Below are positions 12,471 through 24,490 of a DNA stretch of 64,000 bases, piece by piece. The notes under the pieces are model-generated. The model made no database searches. It was not told the DNA's origin and was given only the letters and a program-made list of their open reading frames with translations. The DNA lies in contig CM121342.1 of assembly GCA_051530055.1 (NCBI GenBank), positions 10,230,001 through 10,294,000 on the forward strand, in the 5' to 3' direction. The translations under genes and the position numbers were made by a program. Origin of the DNA: Neoechinorhynchus agilis. Lineage: Eukaryota > Acanthocephala. Each line of letters opens with the position of its first letter. The first letter of the stretch is position 1.

Positions 12471-14150
12471 TTAGCGACATTTGTGCAATTTGGGAATTTT
12501 ATGGAACAAACCTTTCTTCTTTGCAGCCATAACGAAATCAAAAACACTTAGTGATTGTTCGGTCGACACTTCGTTGGTTGGTGGTCGAAGAATTGGTTGT
12601 CTGACAGGCCAACGCCTTTCTTTATTTACACAAGTGACCTGTTGTGGTACTTCTTCGCCAACTGAATGAATACACGGGAACACGTCTTCAGTATTTTGGT
12701 ACACTGAATTTCCGTCGTGGTTCTTGGAATGTCCAACATTAATAGCTATTATAACGGTGAAGAAGATATCAAGGAGCTTCTCGTTTTCGTATCTTTAACG
12801 AAAAATACCTTTCCGCATTTCCTGCTGAGAACGCATATCAGCCACGGCTTTTGATTTGCTATCTCTCCTTCGTCTAGTCTCACGTTCCTCCTGTCGTTGT
12901 TTCAACAAATGATCAAAGTGTACCAGAGTGCGAGCGCTAAGCAAGTGGGAAAGATCGAGTTCAACCAAATGACACTCGACGCCAAAATCAAGGTGCTTTA
13001 TAAATCTATAACGCTTATGAGTGTCCTACGTGGTAGATAAAAAGAAAATAATCGCGTTTTATCTAGCGAAGGGTGAGGCTTACTTCGTTCACAAAGAATG
13101 TTTCCATTGACACAACACGGCCTGATAAGCTCATTGGATATTTTTGACTTGAACGATGCTCATAATCAAGACAGCGAATGTTTATCGGGTGCAAGTATAT
13201 TCGTTGTCCATCGGAAGATTGATAAAAGGTGCCAATCGGTCGTGTTTTACGTGCTTCAAATGTCAAATCTTCCTTAAGGTCCGAACTTTCGCAGATTGCA
13301 GACGTTTCCAAAAGGGACAAATAACGATCAATTTGGGTCTAAAATTTTTTTTATCAAAACTCGTGATTCCATGCCATTTTAAGCGCTTTTAATACACTCA
13401 CCATGCATTTTCTTTTTGCCATTTCTAAGAAAGCCATATTAAGTTCTTCAGTTGGATCACATGAAGCTTTGACTTCTTCGATAGCTGCGTCGATTTCAAG
13501 CGATTCCTTCATTAGAACCTGATCGATAAGATCTCTAACGTGGACGAATAAATTTTTCCTGAGTCCCGAAACTTCAGTTTCAGCCAGTGGATCAACTACA
13601 TCTCCGTTTTCAACGTACATGTGATGCATTTCTATAGTATCGTTCACTTCATATCCATGGACAACAAGCTGTTCGAAACTCTTTAGAGTACAAAGTTCAA
13701 TCGGTTTACTACAAGCTGGACATTGGCACCAGGTTTTTGTGCCGTTTATGGTTGTGTGTCGAAGAATACAGTGCCAACAAAATATGTGTCCACATCGGGT
13801 AACTTTAGCTAGGGAAAATATTAAAAATAGAAAAGAAACACTCAAAGTATACCTGCAACCGGTTCGGATAAACAAATAAGACACTTGGATAGTTGATGGT
13901 CGAAACAACGAACTTGTTTTATTAAGGTCCATGAAAAATCATCAAATCGGTCTCCATGGAGGAAGATGAACTGAAAACGCGCTCTTGTGTATTGATCTAT
14001 GTCTGTACGCCGATGATCCTTGGGTTTTCCACCTCTTCGATTTGGAAACCCATGTCCACTTCTCAATTCGTCTCCACCTGGGCGAGAAAAATCGAATATA
14101 CTTTCCAATATGGCACGGTTTAGTTGTTCGCCACTTCGACCAGCTACCCG
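12471..14150 (-). CDS. RNF10: RNF10-type RING finger E3 ubiquitin ligase
   Basis: This is a homologue of RNF10, a RING-type E3 ubiquitin ligase. The exons on the minus strand are 13853-14150, 13402-13808, 13084-13338, 12809-13025 and 12471-12745. The four introns have GT-AG borders and lengths of 44, 63, 58 and 63 bp. The joined exons give 483 codons plus stop with no frame break. The C3HC4 RING spans the first intron: CLIC in exon 1, then RCGHIFCWHC and CPAC in exon 2. Upstream is the conserved WxxIxQVRCF-like segment. Downstream are the family's GTFYQSSDGQRIYLHP block, the RYRFIKHLDF segment and an Arg/Glu-rich coiled stretch. The 5' end is incomplete: the first exon shown begins at an acceptor (CTTTTAG), and the initiating exon further upstream was not identified. 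It is co-oriented with the Rho-like gene. Confidence 0.93.
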
Positions 14151-14398
14151 CTAAAAGTTTAGAGAAATAACAGTAGTATTACAGCGTGGAAGATTGAAAA
14201 ATTCACCGATTGTTTCTGTTTCTTGTTTCCCACCATTTCGTGAATAAACTTCAAATAATTTCAAGACCGAACAAATACAATAATCTAACATCTTCTGTTG
14301 ACCATCTTCAATTTTTATTTTCTTTGTGCAAATGAAATGTAAGCGTTTCTATTGGTTCTCGACTTTTAAATTTAATGCTTCTGAAATCTAGAATCGAT

Positions 14399-14671
14399 AA
14401 AAGGTTCAATTGTAAAGTTGTTCATTTATAGATGTTTTTTGGCGATTATAAAAATAGAGACTATTTTATTATTCTCAATGTTTCGTCCGTCTCATCGGAC
14501 TTTTTCAAGTTGTTCAATTGCTTCGAGATAAAAGTGAAAGTTATAAAGTTGTTTTTCGCAGCAAGAGATCGTTCGCGAAAATCGATTACAACCTGAAGTC
14601 TGACGAGACGGACGAAATATTGAAATCAATAAAGCAGTCTCTATTTTTATAATCACCAAAAAGGGTTCAAT
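14399..14671. mobile_element. Foldback element with hammerhead-like motifs (Penelope-like end pair)
   Basis: A head-to-head inverted repeat. The left arm (gattataaaaatagagact onward, about 14443-14510) is matched in reverse by the right arm (about 14590-14657). Each arm carries GTCC...GGACGAAA next to a CTGA/CTTGA segment. On the right arm the motif is on the plus strand at about 14592-14622, on the left arm on the minus strand at 14476-14509. Near-identical flanks, aaaaggttcaat at 14399 and aaaagggttcaat at 14659, look like a target-site duplication that has gained one base. It is non-coding and is interpreted as a miniature derivative of a Penelope-like element. Confidence 0.6.
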
Positions 14672-15418
14672 ATCGACATTTGTTTTGACATGAACATTTC
14701 ATATATAATTGATAATATTTGACACAGATTAAATGCCAGGACTTTAATGAAAAGTCCTTGAGTTTATTTAGCTCCTACGGTAGCTTAAAAATTACATACA
14801 TAAAAAATTAGGAACTTTTGTCGGATCGCTACAGAGCACAAAGATCGTTAAAAACATCATAAAACGGAATTCCTTTTAGGACGACTAAAAGTACATTTCT
14901 GAATGCATTATTATGCAAGATTCCGATTATTAATCTTACTACATAGAAAGAGATCCAGATATAATTAATCGCATCGTCTACCTTGTGGAGCATTCCGATG
15001 ATATCATTTAGGGTCGAAATGATATCAGTGACAATAATTAACCTACGTTCCCATTGTCCAAAACGGAAATAAATCTTATCACTATCTGTTTGGGGAAAGT
15101 AGGAAATAAATGGATTGTTGTTTAACTAATGATCTTATCAAAGTGTAGGAAAAGTGAATCTAAAATATAAAGTGTCGATTTCAAAATCACCGCAAATGTC
15201 GGTAAAAATTACGACAGACAAAAACAACCAACAAAATTTTAGTTTGACGCTTGTAATTGGTGCAGCGTTAATTTAGGATCAAGCGACAAATTGAAATTTC
15301 GCTGTTTTGTTCGAAAATGTTGCTATTCTTCGTCAACGCCTATGAATCGTTCGTTTCTTTGAAGTCATTCGATGAATAATGCCCAAACGCAAGTTTTTGT
15401 TCCATCTTAAAGAAATCC
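14672..15418. other. Non-coding AT-rich DNA
   Basis: No reading frame with recognisable content and no tandem repeat was seen. It separates two related element ends, the foldback before it and the single end after it. Confidence 0.4.
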
Positions 15419-15545
15419 GTAAAGAGGTTGTTCATTTATGTATTTCTTGATGGTAAAAAATAGATATTCATTTATTAATTCTCAATATTTCGTCCGTCTC
15501 GTCGGACCTCTTCAGGTTGCTTGTAAGTTACTAAAAAAATCAATA
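15419..15545 (-). mobile_element. Single Penelope-like element end with hammerhead-like motif
   Basis: The block shares gttgttcatttat and ctcaatatttcgtccgtct with the foldback 1 kb upstream, but only one arm is present. Read on the minus strand at 15483-15515 it gives CTGAAGA, a GTCC/GGAC hairpin, then GAAA, a better match to the hammerhead core than the upstream copy. No coding part is attached. Confidence 0.55.
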
Positions 15546-16449
15546 TTAAAAAATCTATAGACCATTAAAAAATTATAATAAAGGATAAAAACATTCAAAT
15601 CCATTTTTGCTAATTTATTCTTTAAATAAAAATTTCACAGAGTGATGGCACTTTGCACGGACAGAAATTCGATTTTATTGAACGTACTAATTCGGATATT
15701 AAAGACTAAAAACGTAACTAAAACTTGAAAGTCAAACTCATTGAATTACGTAATCAGGGAAATAATTAATCGCAGGCGCTAATGAGAAATAGCAACAACT
15801 TTCAGCGAAAAATTCATCAAGTACGAAGTGAAGCACTATGTCGAATTTCTATACGAAAGAAATGTTTAAGATTTTTGATTGATGATATATTTTTTTGGAA
15901 TAGTAAACTATTTTTTTTCTTTGATTCAATCAGTTTTAGTTACAATTTATTCCTGTGAACTTCTTGACGTTGCCAGTATACTGGCAGCGTTCCCTCATGA
16001 TATGACATCACTCAACGTTAAAAAATTAATTATGAATTTTTTTAGAACACATTGATTTCGTTATATTTTAATGTCGGAAAGCAATGTTCTTTTACAAAAA
16101 AAGAATAAAATCATGTGAACTCTTTATTCTTGAAGACTTGATTAAAGATTTAAAAAAAACGATAATCTTTCCAATCTCATTCGAGAGCTTAACGGGTAAC
16201 CGGCTTCAAAACGTAGTGAATATTTCAAATGTTTAAATGTTTTTTGATTTTAAAGTTGATGCACCTTCAAACGTTCCTTTTTTTAGATTCTTAGTGTTCT
16301 TAGGCACAAAATTATTCAAATACTTTTAATCAATTTATAAATCAATCGAATATTAAGCATTTAAGCTTATATTTTGCAAAATATTCTACGGGACGAAAAC
16401 ACAGTTTTTCTGTTCGTCATATAAATGCTCAATTGGTTTTTAATAAAAT
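15546..16449. other. Non-coding DNA with a 16-bp perfect palindrome
   Basis: No gene was recognised. The only distinctive feature is the perfect 16-bp palindrome TGCCAGTATACTGGCA at 15971-15986. Confidence 0.4.
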
Positions 16450-17714
16450 TTGAAGTATGGTGTGGTCATAATAACCCAACCCCGATTAAACCCGGTACCG
16501 GTCCCAAGCCCGGATAAATGGGGAGGGTTGGTGTTAGGAAGGGCATCCGACCACTTTGTGTTGGCAAATAAACTTCGCATCACGAACACTTACTTTAAGA
16601 AAGAAGAACGACAATTTGTGACTTACAGCATCGGCGGCGCGAAGAAAACGCAAATAGACTATATCCTCTATCCACAAGAAAAAGTGAAATACGTAAAAAC
16701 TATACCTGGAGAGATGTGCGCTTCGGAACACCGTTTACTGTTCATAGACCTGGAGATCTAGAACATCAAAAGACCCAAATGAAGGATGCCTAGTAAAATC
16801 AAATGGTGGCTACTTGATCAAACTCTATATCGCGAGGAAAACAAGAAGCAGGTCATCAGCATTCTAAATCACGACATTGAGGTTACGAACGGATGGTGGA
16901 TTAAATCGGCAGAGGAAATTCATAGAATAGGCAGAGAAACCCTTGGAATAACCACAGATAGAAAAGGACCGAAACAAGAAACATGGTGGTGGAACGACGA
17001 GTTGCAAAGGGCGATAGCAGACAAAGAGAGTGCGAAAAAAGAAAATGCGACAAAAAGAGCTAAGAAAGCTGTGGGGATAGGGAAGCAAGAGGTGAATTCA
17101 ATCTTCTATTCAAAGCAGGAGGGCAGCTGAGTGATCCAGAGCGATGGTGTGAATGATTTCATGACATTTATGATTAATTTAAAAAATGTTTGTTTAAAGG
17201 AAAATTTATGATTAAAAAACAATGTCATATGTGTTCAAAGTGTCGACGATCAAAGATCAAGGATCGAAGGACATTACGGAGGCAAAGCAAATTAAGGACA
17301 AGGATCGGAACATTTTGAGCCTAAAAGAAGTTAAGAAAGGTGGAGATAATACGTAGATCAACTGCTGAACAGTAAAAATGGAGCAGAAATAGTGGAAGAG
17401 CAGGAACCTAACGAAGGATTAGTCAACGCAATATCAGAGGTCGAAGTTAATACAGCATTTTCCAAGATGAAAAACGGGAAAGCGACGGGCCCAGATGAAA
17501 TACCCATAGAGGTCTGGAAAGTGCTTGAAGTTGATGCTGTTTCACTATTAACAAATCTCTTCAAGCGAATACTCACTACTGAAAAGATGCCAGACAAATG
17601 GAGGCGGAGAACACTGGTACCGATATACAAACAGAGAGCAGATGTCAGAGCTTGTTCAAGCCATCGAGGAATCAAATTGTTAAGCCACACCATGAAGCTA
17701 TAATAATAACACAT

Positions 17715-17925
17715 TTATTGTTGTTCAAAGAAAGCGTATCCGTTAGGATATGAATATCTAGTCGAGGGATGTCCGTTCGGGAGGTAATATCTGGTCGGAG
17801 GGATGCCTATTCGGGTAGGAACTATCCAGCCGGTGACGGTTCGTTGGGGTGAGAAAGTGTCCGTTGGACTGAGAACATCCGTTTAGGTTGGAATGTCCGT
17901 TCTGGTGGGAATTGGTGTTTATTGC
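17715..17925. repeat. Degenerate short tandem repeat
   Basis: Imperfect repeats built on gtccgtt and ggtaggaa-type words recur every 35-40 bp, for example near 17761, 17789, 17855 and 17885. They sit at the junction between the RTE-like LINE and the inserted LINE fragment. Confidence 0.5.
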
Positions 17926-17929
17926 TTAC

Positions 17930-18525
17930 AGGAGCGCTTGTAAGGTTGATCTTTCCTCAGGATTGGGCAGCATGGGAAAAGGAGCGTAGGTATAGGGAGG
18001 TGCGAGGTCAAGGGAGGATGAAACGAATTAGAATTACGAGTGTTGTGCTCGTGTTAAAAGGGGCGATATGTGAAAGAAATTGTGGTGGTAGGGTTGAGAG
18101 GCATTTTGTTTGTTTTATGAAAATAGCATCAAGGCATTCGGTGAGAGGGGAAAGTCAACTGCGTAAATTTTTAGATGCTCTTTTATGAAGAATTTCAAGA
18201 CGAAGGATTTGAGATTTAGAAAGGTTACAAAATATGAGGTAACCGTGAGGTATAGAAGGATAAAGCAGTAAAATTTGTAGAGATCGGGTGAAGGGATTCC
18301 TAAATGTTAGAGGCGCTTGAGGAGACAAATTTTAAGTGTTGTGCTTGAGGGAGAGAGTGATGTGCGAGTCCCATTTCAAATTTGATTGAAATTAGAGACC
18401 CAGAATTCTTAGGGAGGTTACTCATAGGATGTCATTTAGAAGCTCAGGGGAAGATGTGGGGTTGCGGGAGAGGGGATAATTTCGAAGAATTTAGAGAAAT
18501 TGAAATGGAGTTTGTGATTGGTGCA
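17930..18525 (-). mobile_element. CR1/Rex-like LINE fragment inserted in the RTE-like LINE
   Basis: The minus-strand reading is related to the LINE at 20140-23700. The segment around 18340-18430 encodes the region after the catalytic box (ILGLQFQSNLKWD-type) and also has relatives at 19965-20080 and 46140-46240. The last part, ending gtgattggtgcag at about 18525, is shared with 24070. The RTE-like reading frame resumes directly after it, so this is a nested insertion. Confidence 0.65.
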
Positions 18526-19964
18526 GAACGTCTGCGGAGCGAAATGCCCATATCGGAGGCGCAGAGAGGATTTATGCCCAGCAGAAATAGTACCGAAGGT
18601 GCATTCACGTTACGCCAGTTATATTGAAAATGCTATTAAAAACGAAGGGAAATACATAGCGTGTTCATCGACCTCGAAAAGGCCTATGACACTGTCTCTA
18701 GAAGACTTGTATGGAACTGTCTTAGAAGAAAACTCTGCCCGAGAATTATATCACGGCGATTTAGGAAATGTACATGCAGAGCAAAGTGAATATAAGAACG
18801 GCAGTTGGTAATACGGATAGCTTCTCGGTGAACGTAGGATTGCATCAAAGTTCGGCTTTGAACCCTTATTTGGTTGTAGTCACTATGGATGAAATCAGCA
18901 AACCGATCAGTAAAGGTCCGCCACGGAACATGCTTTTCACCGACGACATCGTCCTCTCCAGCTATAATTCCCCGATGCAAAACGATATTACTGCCGAGAT
19001 TTCATCAAGAATAAATAGCTGATGGATGAGGTGCAAAAGCTTAACTGGGATCTTGTGTGATAGCAAGTGCATCGGGTGTTGAAAGGTAGAGTCTACAAGA
19101 TGGCAATCAGACCAGTTAGGTTATATGGGGCGGAGACATGGAACACCACTGCCAATCACATCAAGCGAATAGGCAAGACATGATCCAAATAATGCGATCT
19201 GGGGTTCAGCGAAGGTGGAGGGCGTGAAGGAAGCTATCGCGAAACGGAGGATCAAATGGAGCGATATGATGCAAAGTTGAAGAGCCGAATCGATTTATTC
19301 GAAAAGTTCAAGAAATGGAAATCGAAGGGACCAGGAGGGGCGGAAGGCCCAGAAAACGATGAAAAGATTGTGTGGCTGGGAACCGACGTTTGGGAGAAAA
19401 ACGGAGCTGAGGGGATATGTAGAATCGTAGGACTGCAAATTTTTATGCGACCCCGAGAAGGGAAAAGCATGAAGAAAGTTGTTGTTGGTGTGTATTTTAT
19501 TGATATGAAATATTTCGAAGAGTCAGTCATTGCTTTTTTAGTATTTACGATAATTTTATCATCCCGAGCTGATTTTCCCTCTAAGGTTACGAAAATAACG
19601 GCTTGAGAGTGATATTAGACAATTTAAGAAAGATTTACGTTGGAGAGCTTATCAATAAAATTTAATGGCGTTTTAGTGTTTAACGGGTACATAGATGACC
19701 TTATAAAAATAATAAAGAAGAGATCGGCTTGCGAGGAAAGTATTTGTTTAGGATATAATTAATTATGGCATAAATCTTTCAAAATGCAAACGAAAATGTT
19801 CATATTGTTTCGTTGGAGTCAAGGGGAAAGTTGAGTCTTATTACTTTTCTTCTCTGATTCAACGTTCGGTTACAGATTCTCTGTACGATTACTAACAAAA
19901 AAGGAGAAATCCATAAGTAAGAAGATTAATGATGACTCATTAAATCCTTAATAGAAGTCGCAGG

Positions 19965-20085
19965 CGTTTGAGGTAAATTTTAAAGGTATTGGGTTTGGGG
20001 GAAAGTGTAATGCGCGAGTCCCATTTCAGATTTGATTGAAATTGGAGACCCAGAATTCTGAGGAAAGTGACTCGTAGGATATAAA
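19965..20085 (-). mobile_element. Small CR1/Rex-like LINE fragment
   Basis: The minus strand reads ILGLQFQSNLKWDSRIT, the part of a CR1-type reverse transcriptase just after the YADD region. It is 60 bp from the 3' end of the larger copy that starts at 20140 but is not continuous with it. Confidence 0.6.
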
Positions 20086-20139
20086 CACGTTTCATTTATG
20101 TAAAAAATGCAGGATCCACACACTTGTCAGCATCTATCT

Positions 20140-23100
20140 TTGCTAAACGGTGTATGGATGACGGATGTTGAAGGCAAGGGAGGTGGGACTTGTTTTTGAA
20201 AGGGTGTTGATGTGCGATCGGAGGCTTTGCAAAGGAGATAACAGATTAGGAGTCTTTCCTTGTTCTCCGGTTATTAAGGAAAGATTGGGCTTGGGGGAAG
20301 AAAGATTTTTGGTAGAGGGTGGTACGAGCGAAGGGGGATGAAAAAGGTTGGGGTTACGGGTGTTTACGAGGGAAGAGTATTTAGAGATGAGGGAATAAAA
20401 TTGTGGAGGGGGTTGAAGAAGGTGGAGGGTGTTTTTGGAGAAAATAGAGTGGAGGTGGGCGTCAAGGGGAGGGAGTGAAGTAACGCATATTCTCGCTGCT
20501 CTCTTGTGGAAGGTCTCGAGGGAATGGAGAGCTTTGACGGAGAGGGCGAGGCAATTGGGGAAAGCGTATGTAAGGATAGGAAGGGTGGCAGAAGGATGAA
20601 AGTGAGCAACGTGTTTAGGGGATACGCCGAGACGCCGGAGGAGTTTGAGAAGGTAAAGACGAGGGTTTGCTTTTGAGAGGGTAACTGAAATGTGGGCATC
20701 CCATTTAAGGTTTTCTTGGAAAGTCATGCCCAGTATTCGGACAGAAGAGGAGCGTTAGATGGGGAGGGGTAGAGGCGCGGGGATAAGCTTGCGTTTGGTA
20801 ATGTGGGCGACAAGCTCAGAAGATTTGGATAAATTTAGGGAGAGGTTTAGGGTGGAGAGCGAGGAAATGAGATGGTTGAGCTCGTCCATGGTTGTGGAGA
20901 GGGAGAGAGAGGGAGATGCGATGGAAATGACTGTGAGGTCATCTGCATAAAGAAAATATATGGTAGAGGGAGCGAGGGGATGGAGGTCATTTAGAAAAAT
21001 GTCAAAGAGGAGAGGGAAAAGTACGGCGCCTCGGGGGACCCCTTTAAATATGGGCAGAGAGGAAGAACAAGAAATTCCACATTGGATATATTGTTCGCAG
21101 TTGGAGAGGAAAGAGGAAATCCAAGCGAGTTGCGAAGTCGGGAGGCCAAAGGAAGCACATGATTGGAGGAGAAGGGAGTGATCTACCGACTTGAACGCCT
21201 TCGAAATATTCAGTTGCACGAGACGGACGGTTGATGCTGGACTGAAATCTAAGCTGCGCACAAGCGTATCGTAAATGCAGTGGAGGGCGTAAGAACTAGA
21301 GTAATTGGGACGGAAAGCGAATTAGGAAGGGGAGATGTTTTTGAGGAAGAAGGGAAGTAGGCGGGTTTTAAAAAATTTTTCTAAGGTTTTAGAGAAAGGT
21401 GAGAGGATAGAGATGGGACGAAAGGATGTGGGGGAAATCGGTTTATCGTTTTTGGGTAGTGGGACGATACGAGCTTCCTTAAGACGCGATGGTAAAGGGC
21501 CCAGTAGAAAGCTAAGGTTCGTTAAGTGCGTTAGAGGATCGATAAGTTCCGGGATGATGAGACGAATGGCCCAATTTGGGATAGTCGAATTAGGGGAAGA
21601 ATGGCGGGGCAGGCGTTTAAGGATCTCTAGGATTTCGAGAGGAGAAACTAAAGAAGGGCATGTATGAATGGGCGGGTCAAAAAGTGAGGAGGGAGGTTGG
21701 GACAATGGATGAGAGGTTTGGGGAGGACAGAGGTTTTTATTCATGGGGTTAAGGATTGAGAGGAGATCAGATTTGGGGAGAGATGCGAAGGGGTGGATCT
21801 ACCAAGACCAGTGGCATTTTTTATTTCACGCCACCAGTTTCGATTGGAACGGACGAGCGACGAGATGAGAAAAATAATTTGCGGGCTATACGGATGCGTT
21901 TTGTCAGTGTGGAGTGGAGGGAGGGGTAAGCAGGATTACCTGACCGGAAAGCTTTGGTGACCTGGATTTGAAGGGCTTTAGAAAAGGCGAGAACCATGGA
22001 GGGTCACGGTTCGAGATTCGTATTGTTTTGCGAGGAAAAGAGGCCTTCATCTCAGATTCTATTAGATTTAACAAAGAGCCCATTGCAATCGAGGGGTCGG
22101 GGCCAAAGATGGTAGAGCGGTTTTGCGTGATAAGAGCATTGACACATGCAGCAAGGGCGTGGGTATGATGATCAAGTTTATCCCAGACAACGTAGGGTCG
22201 GAAAAGGAACGTTTTTGAGGTGATGAGGGGGAGAGAAGGTTGGAACAATGGTCGGACGAGTCGATCGGGGGTGTTGAAGTGTGTTGGGGATATTTGAAGA
22301 AGGAGGGCGATGGAGGCCAGCGATAGAGATCTCACGTTGGCCATTGAGGAGGGGGGGATTAAGTTCGATGTGAAGCCATTCAAAATCGTCGGAGATGAAA
22401 AGGTAGGGTGAAGAGCAATGGTAAGGGAGAGAGGCGCAGATGAATATCGATATGTCTCCCCCGTTTTGGAAGTCCCTTGTGAGGTGAAAAGCTTAAAAGT
22501 TTGGAAGGAAGGCAGATAATTTACTATGGGGTGAGAGCCATGATTGCGTGATTGCAAGGATGTCGGCGTTGCAAGAAGAGGCCACTATATGGTGCTCATC
22601 CAGTTTGGGGAGGAGGCTGCGGATGTTAGAATAAAAGATTATTGAAAAGGGATATTTAGAAGGGACATGAGGGGTGGACACTGACGGAGAGGGGTAAAGC
22701 TGCGTAGAGAGAAGGGATGGGAGTTGACCGATGGGGTACTTCGGGGGTAATGGAATCGTGGGTGGACACTGTAGTGAGGGGTGATTTGAGTGTAGAGGCC
22801 ATAAGGGTGGGAACTGCGTATGCGGGATGAACTCTGGGGGAAAGAGGATATTGGGAGTTGAAGAGGTGGTGGTAAAAGGTGAGGTAGTGTGCGCGTCCAA
22901 GGTATTTTTCGCTTCTGGGGGGCGAAGCGAAAATTTCCGGATTTGGTAGGGTTCGGAATAGTGGTTTTAGGCAGATGAGAGATGAGTGGAGGCAAGGATG
23001 AGAGGGGTTTAGGAGGAGTTAGTTTACGAGGCGAGGGATGCTTAATGTAGTCGTTGAAGGATGGTAGGGGTGTGTGCTTTTTACTAGAAAATCGAGGTAC

Positions 23101-23700
23101 AGGAGAGGAGGTACTAGGTTTTGATGGGGTTAATGCTGAAACGTAATAATAGAAGGATGGGGGGGTTTATGGTTTTTTCTAGCAGTACGGGGTGCTAGAA
23201 AGGAGATGGGGGATTTAGATGAGGCCGAGGAGGAGGGGGGTTCGGTTTTAATAATGGAGCAGAGTGAGACTTAGAGTGCAGGGACGAGGGAAGAGGGTTA
23301 TGCGAGATGATATGAACGGAATTAAGGAAGGGTGAAGATTGTTGAGAAGTAGAATTTGAGTGTGGAGAGAAGTCTTGGAGGGCGGAGACAGCAAAGGGTG
23401 GGTTGAAAGGATTTCGAGAGTGAAGCGAGGGAGAAGAGGAGGTTTGAGGTGGGGAAACTGAAGATAGATGGGGTTGGTTTTTTGGGGTTTTGGGAGCGGT
23501 TAGGGTTTGAATGGTTATGGGGAAGGGGGAAACCGGAGAACAAGGTTTGAGCAAGGCGGCTGCACAGAAACCACAAATGAATTTTCGGCCTGCTGCCCAA
23601 GTAGCTGAGACGGATATTTGAGTTGTAACAGGGCAATCTTCCATGTCGCAGGGAACGAGCTTGGTGGTTGGGCGCTTTGGCCTCGGCATTTTTTGCAAGT
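20140..23700 (-). mobile_element. CR1/Rex-like LINE, nearly full length, degenerate
   Basis: Minus-strand order from the 5' end: a Pro/Ser-rich ORF1-like protein at 23195-23698 with a Cys motif (CDMEDC ... CGFC); the endonuclease start at 22493-22900 (IIFYSNIRSLLPKLDEH); a linker at 21904-22557 (NRDPPWFSPFL); reverse transcriptase N-part at 21322-21744 (SFRPISILSPFSKTLE); catalytic part at 20755-21261 (VQLNISKAFKSVDHSLL, GVPRGAVLFPLLF, FLYADDLTVI); and a C-terminal part at 20143-20727 (ILGMTFQENLKWDAHIS). The catalytic Asp pair is intact, but the second open frame is split into at least four pieces by frame changes. The strong purine bias on the plus strand sets the element apart from its surroundings. 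Confidence 0.85.
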
Positions 23701-23895
23701 GTTTACGACGTTAGATCGTGTGACGACTTTGATCGTGTGACGACGTTAATCGTGTGGCGACGTTGATCGTGTGACGGCGTTGATGCTCACAGATTTGTTT
23801 GCAAGTGTTTACGACGTTAGATCGTGTGGCGACGTTGATCGTGTGACAAAGAAAATATTCGATGATGTGTGACGACATTGATCGTATCGTTGATG
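23690..23895. repeat. Short tandem monomers at the LINE 5' end
   Basis: Units of about 18 bp built on gatcgtgtgacgacgtt repeat here. A longer unit beginning gcaagtgtttacgacgttag occurs twice, about 104 bp apart (near 23695 and 23799). They lie directly upstream (minus strand) of the LINE's first open frame, where 5'-UTR promoter monomers are found in some LINEs. Confidence 0.65.
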
Positions 23896-23924
23896 ACAAA
23901 CTAATGGTACGTTTTTAAACGTTG

Positions 23925-24490
23925 ACGAGAGGGAGGACGTTTACGGGAGAGATGACGTTGACGTTCACGAGAGAGAGGACGTTGACAGAGAGGAGATCGG
24001 AATAGGATGTGGGGTTGCGGGAAAATGAAGAGATCATTTCGAAGCATTTGGAGAAATTCGGGTAGAGTTTGTAATTGGTGCAGAATTTCTTTCATATGGA
24101 TGATTTCGTTAGAGGTTAAGGAGAGGGAGAGGTGGACTGGTGATTGAGTGACGAGGGTGAGTGTCTGCATATAAGAAAAGTTTAGAGTGAGAGGAGATAG
24201 GTTTGAAGTCGTTTAGGAAGATATTAAAGAGAATTGGTGACAGCACAGCACCTTGAGGTACACCTTTGGTGTGGGATAGGCTGATAGAGGAGGTAGAACG
24301 GCAGTGAATGTATTGATTGCGACTGTGACGATTAGATTCGAGCCAGAGGATCTGGCACTCATTTGAACCGAAGTCGTAACAGGCCTGGAGGAGTAGTCTA
24401 CGGAGTCGAATGCTTTTGAAAGGTCCAGTGGAATGAGACTGGTGAGGTGAAAGGGATTATTGTCGAGGTTGCGTAGGAGGGTCTAATAAA
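23925..24490 (-). mobile_element. Second CR1/Rex-like LINE fragment (reverse transcriptase)
   Basis: The minus strand retains a GVPQGAVLSPILFNIFLNDF-type motif followed by a LFLYAD-type box, and upstream a LSKAFDSVD-like stretch. It is a different copy from the neighbour at 20140-23700 and closer to the one at 46-47 kb. Both ends are missing. Confidence 0.7.

Larger units (their letters stand above)
16450..19620 (+). mobile_element. Degenerate RTE-like LINE, interrupted by another LINE
   Basis: These are remains of a plus-strand non-LTR retrotransposon. At 16450-16761 is the C-terminal part of an APE-type endonuclease: TYSIGGAKKTQIDYILYP, then ...SEHRLLFIDLEI. At 17392-17703 is the start of reverse transcriptase: KMKNGKATGPDEIPIEVWK, then DKWRRRTLVPIYK and HRGIKLLSHTMKL. 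The reading resumes at about 18525 with ERLRSEMPISEAQRGFMP. Further on are VGLHQSSALNP and LFTDDIVL, the catalytic box with FADD replaced by FTDD, and then a ...RLYGAETW end segment near 19100. The motifs fit the RTE/RTE-X group. The copy is dead, with several frame changes, and is split by a minus-strand LINE piece at about 17930-18525. Confidence 0.85.

Noticed and set aside
20759-22168. Plus-strand Gly/Arg/Glu-rich frames
   Set aside because: They are the antisense of the Pro/Ser-rich LINE proteins and match no family.
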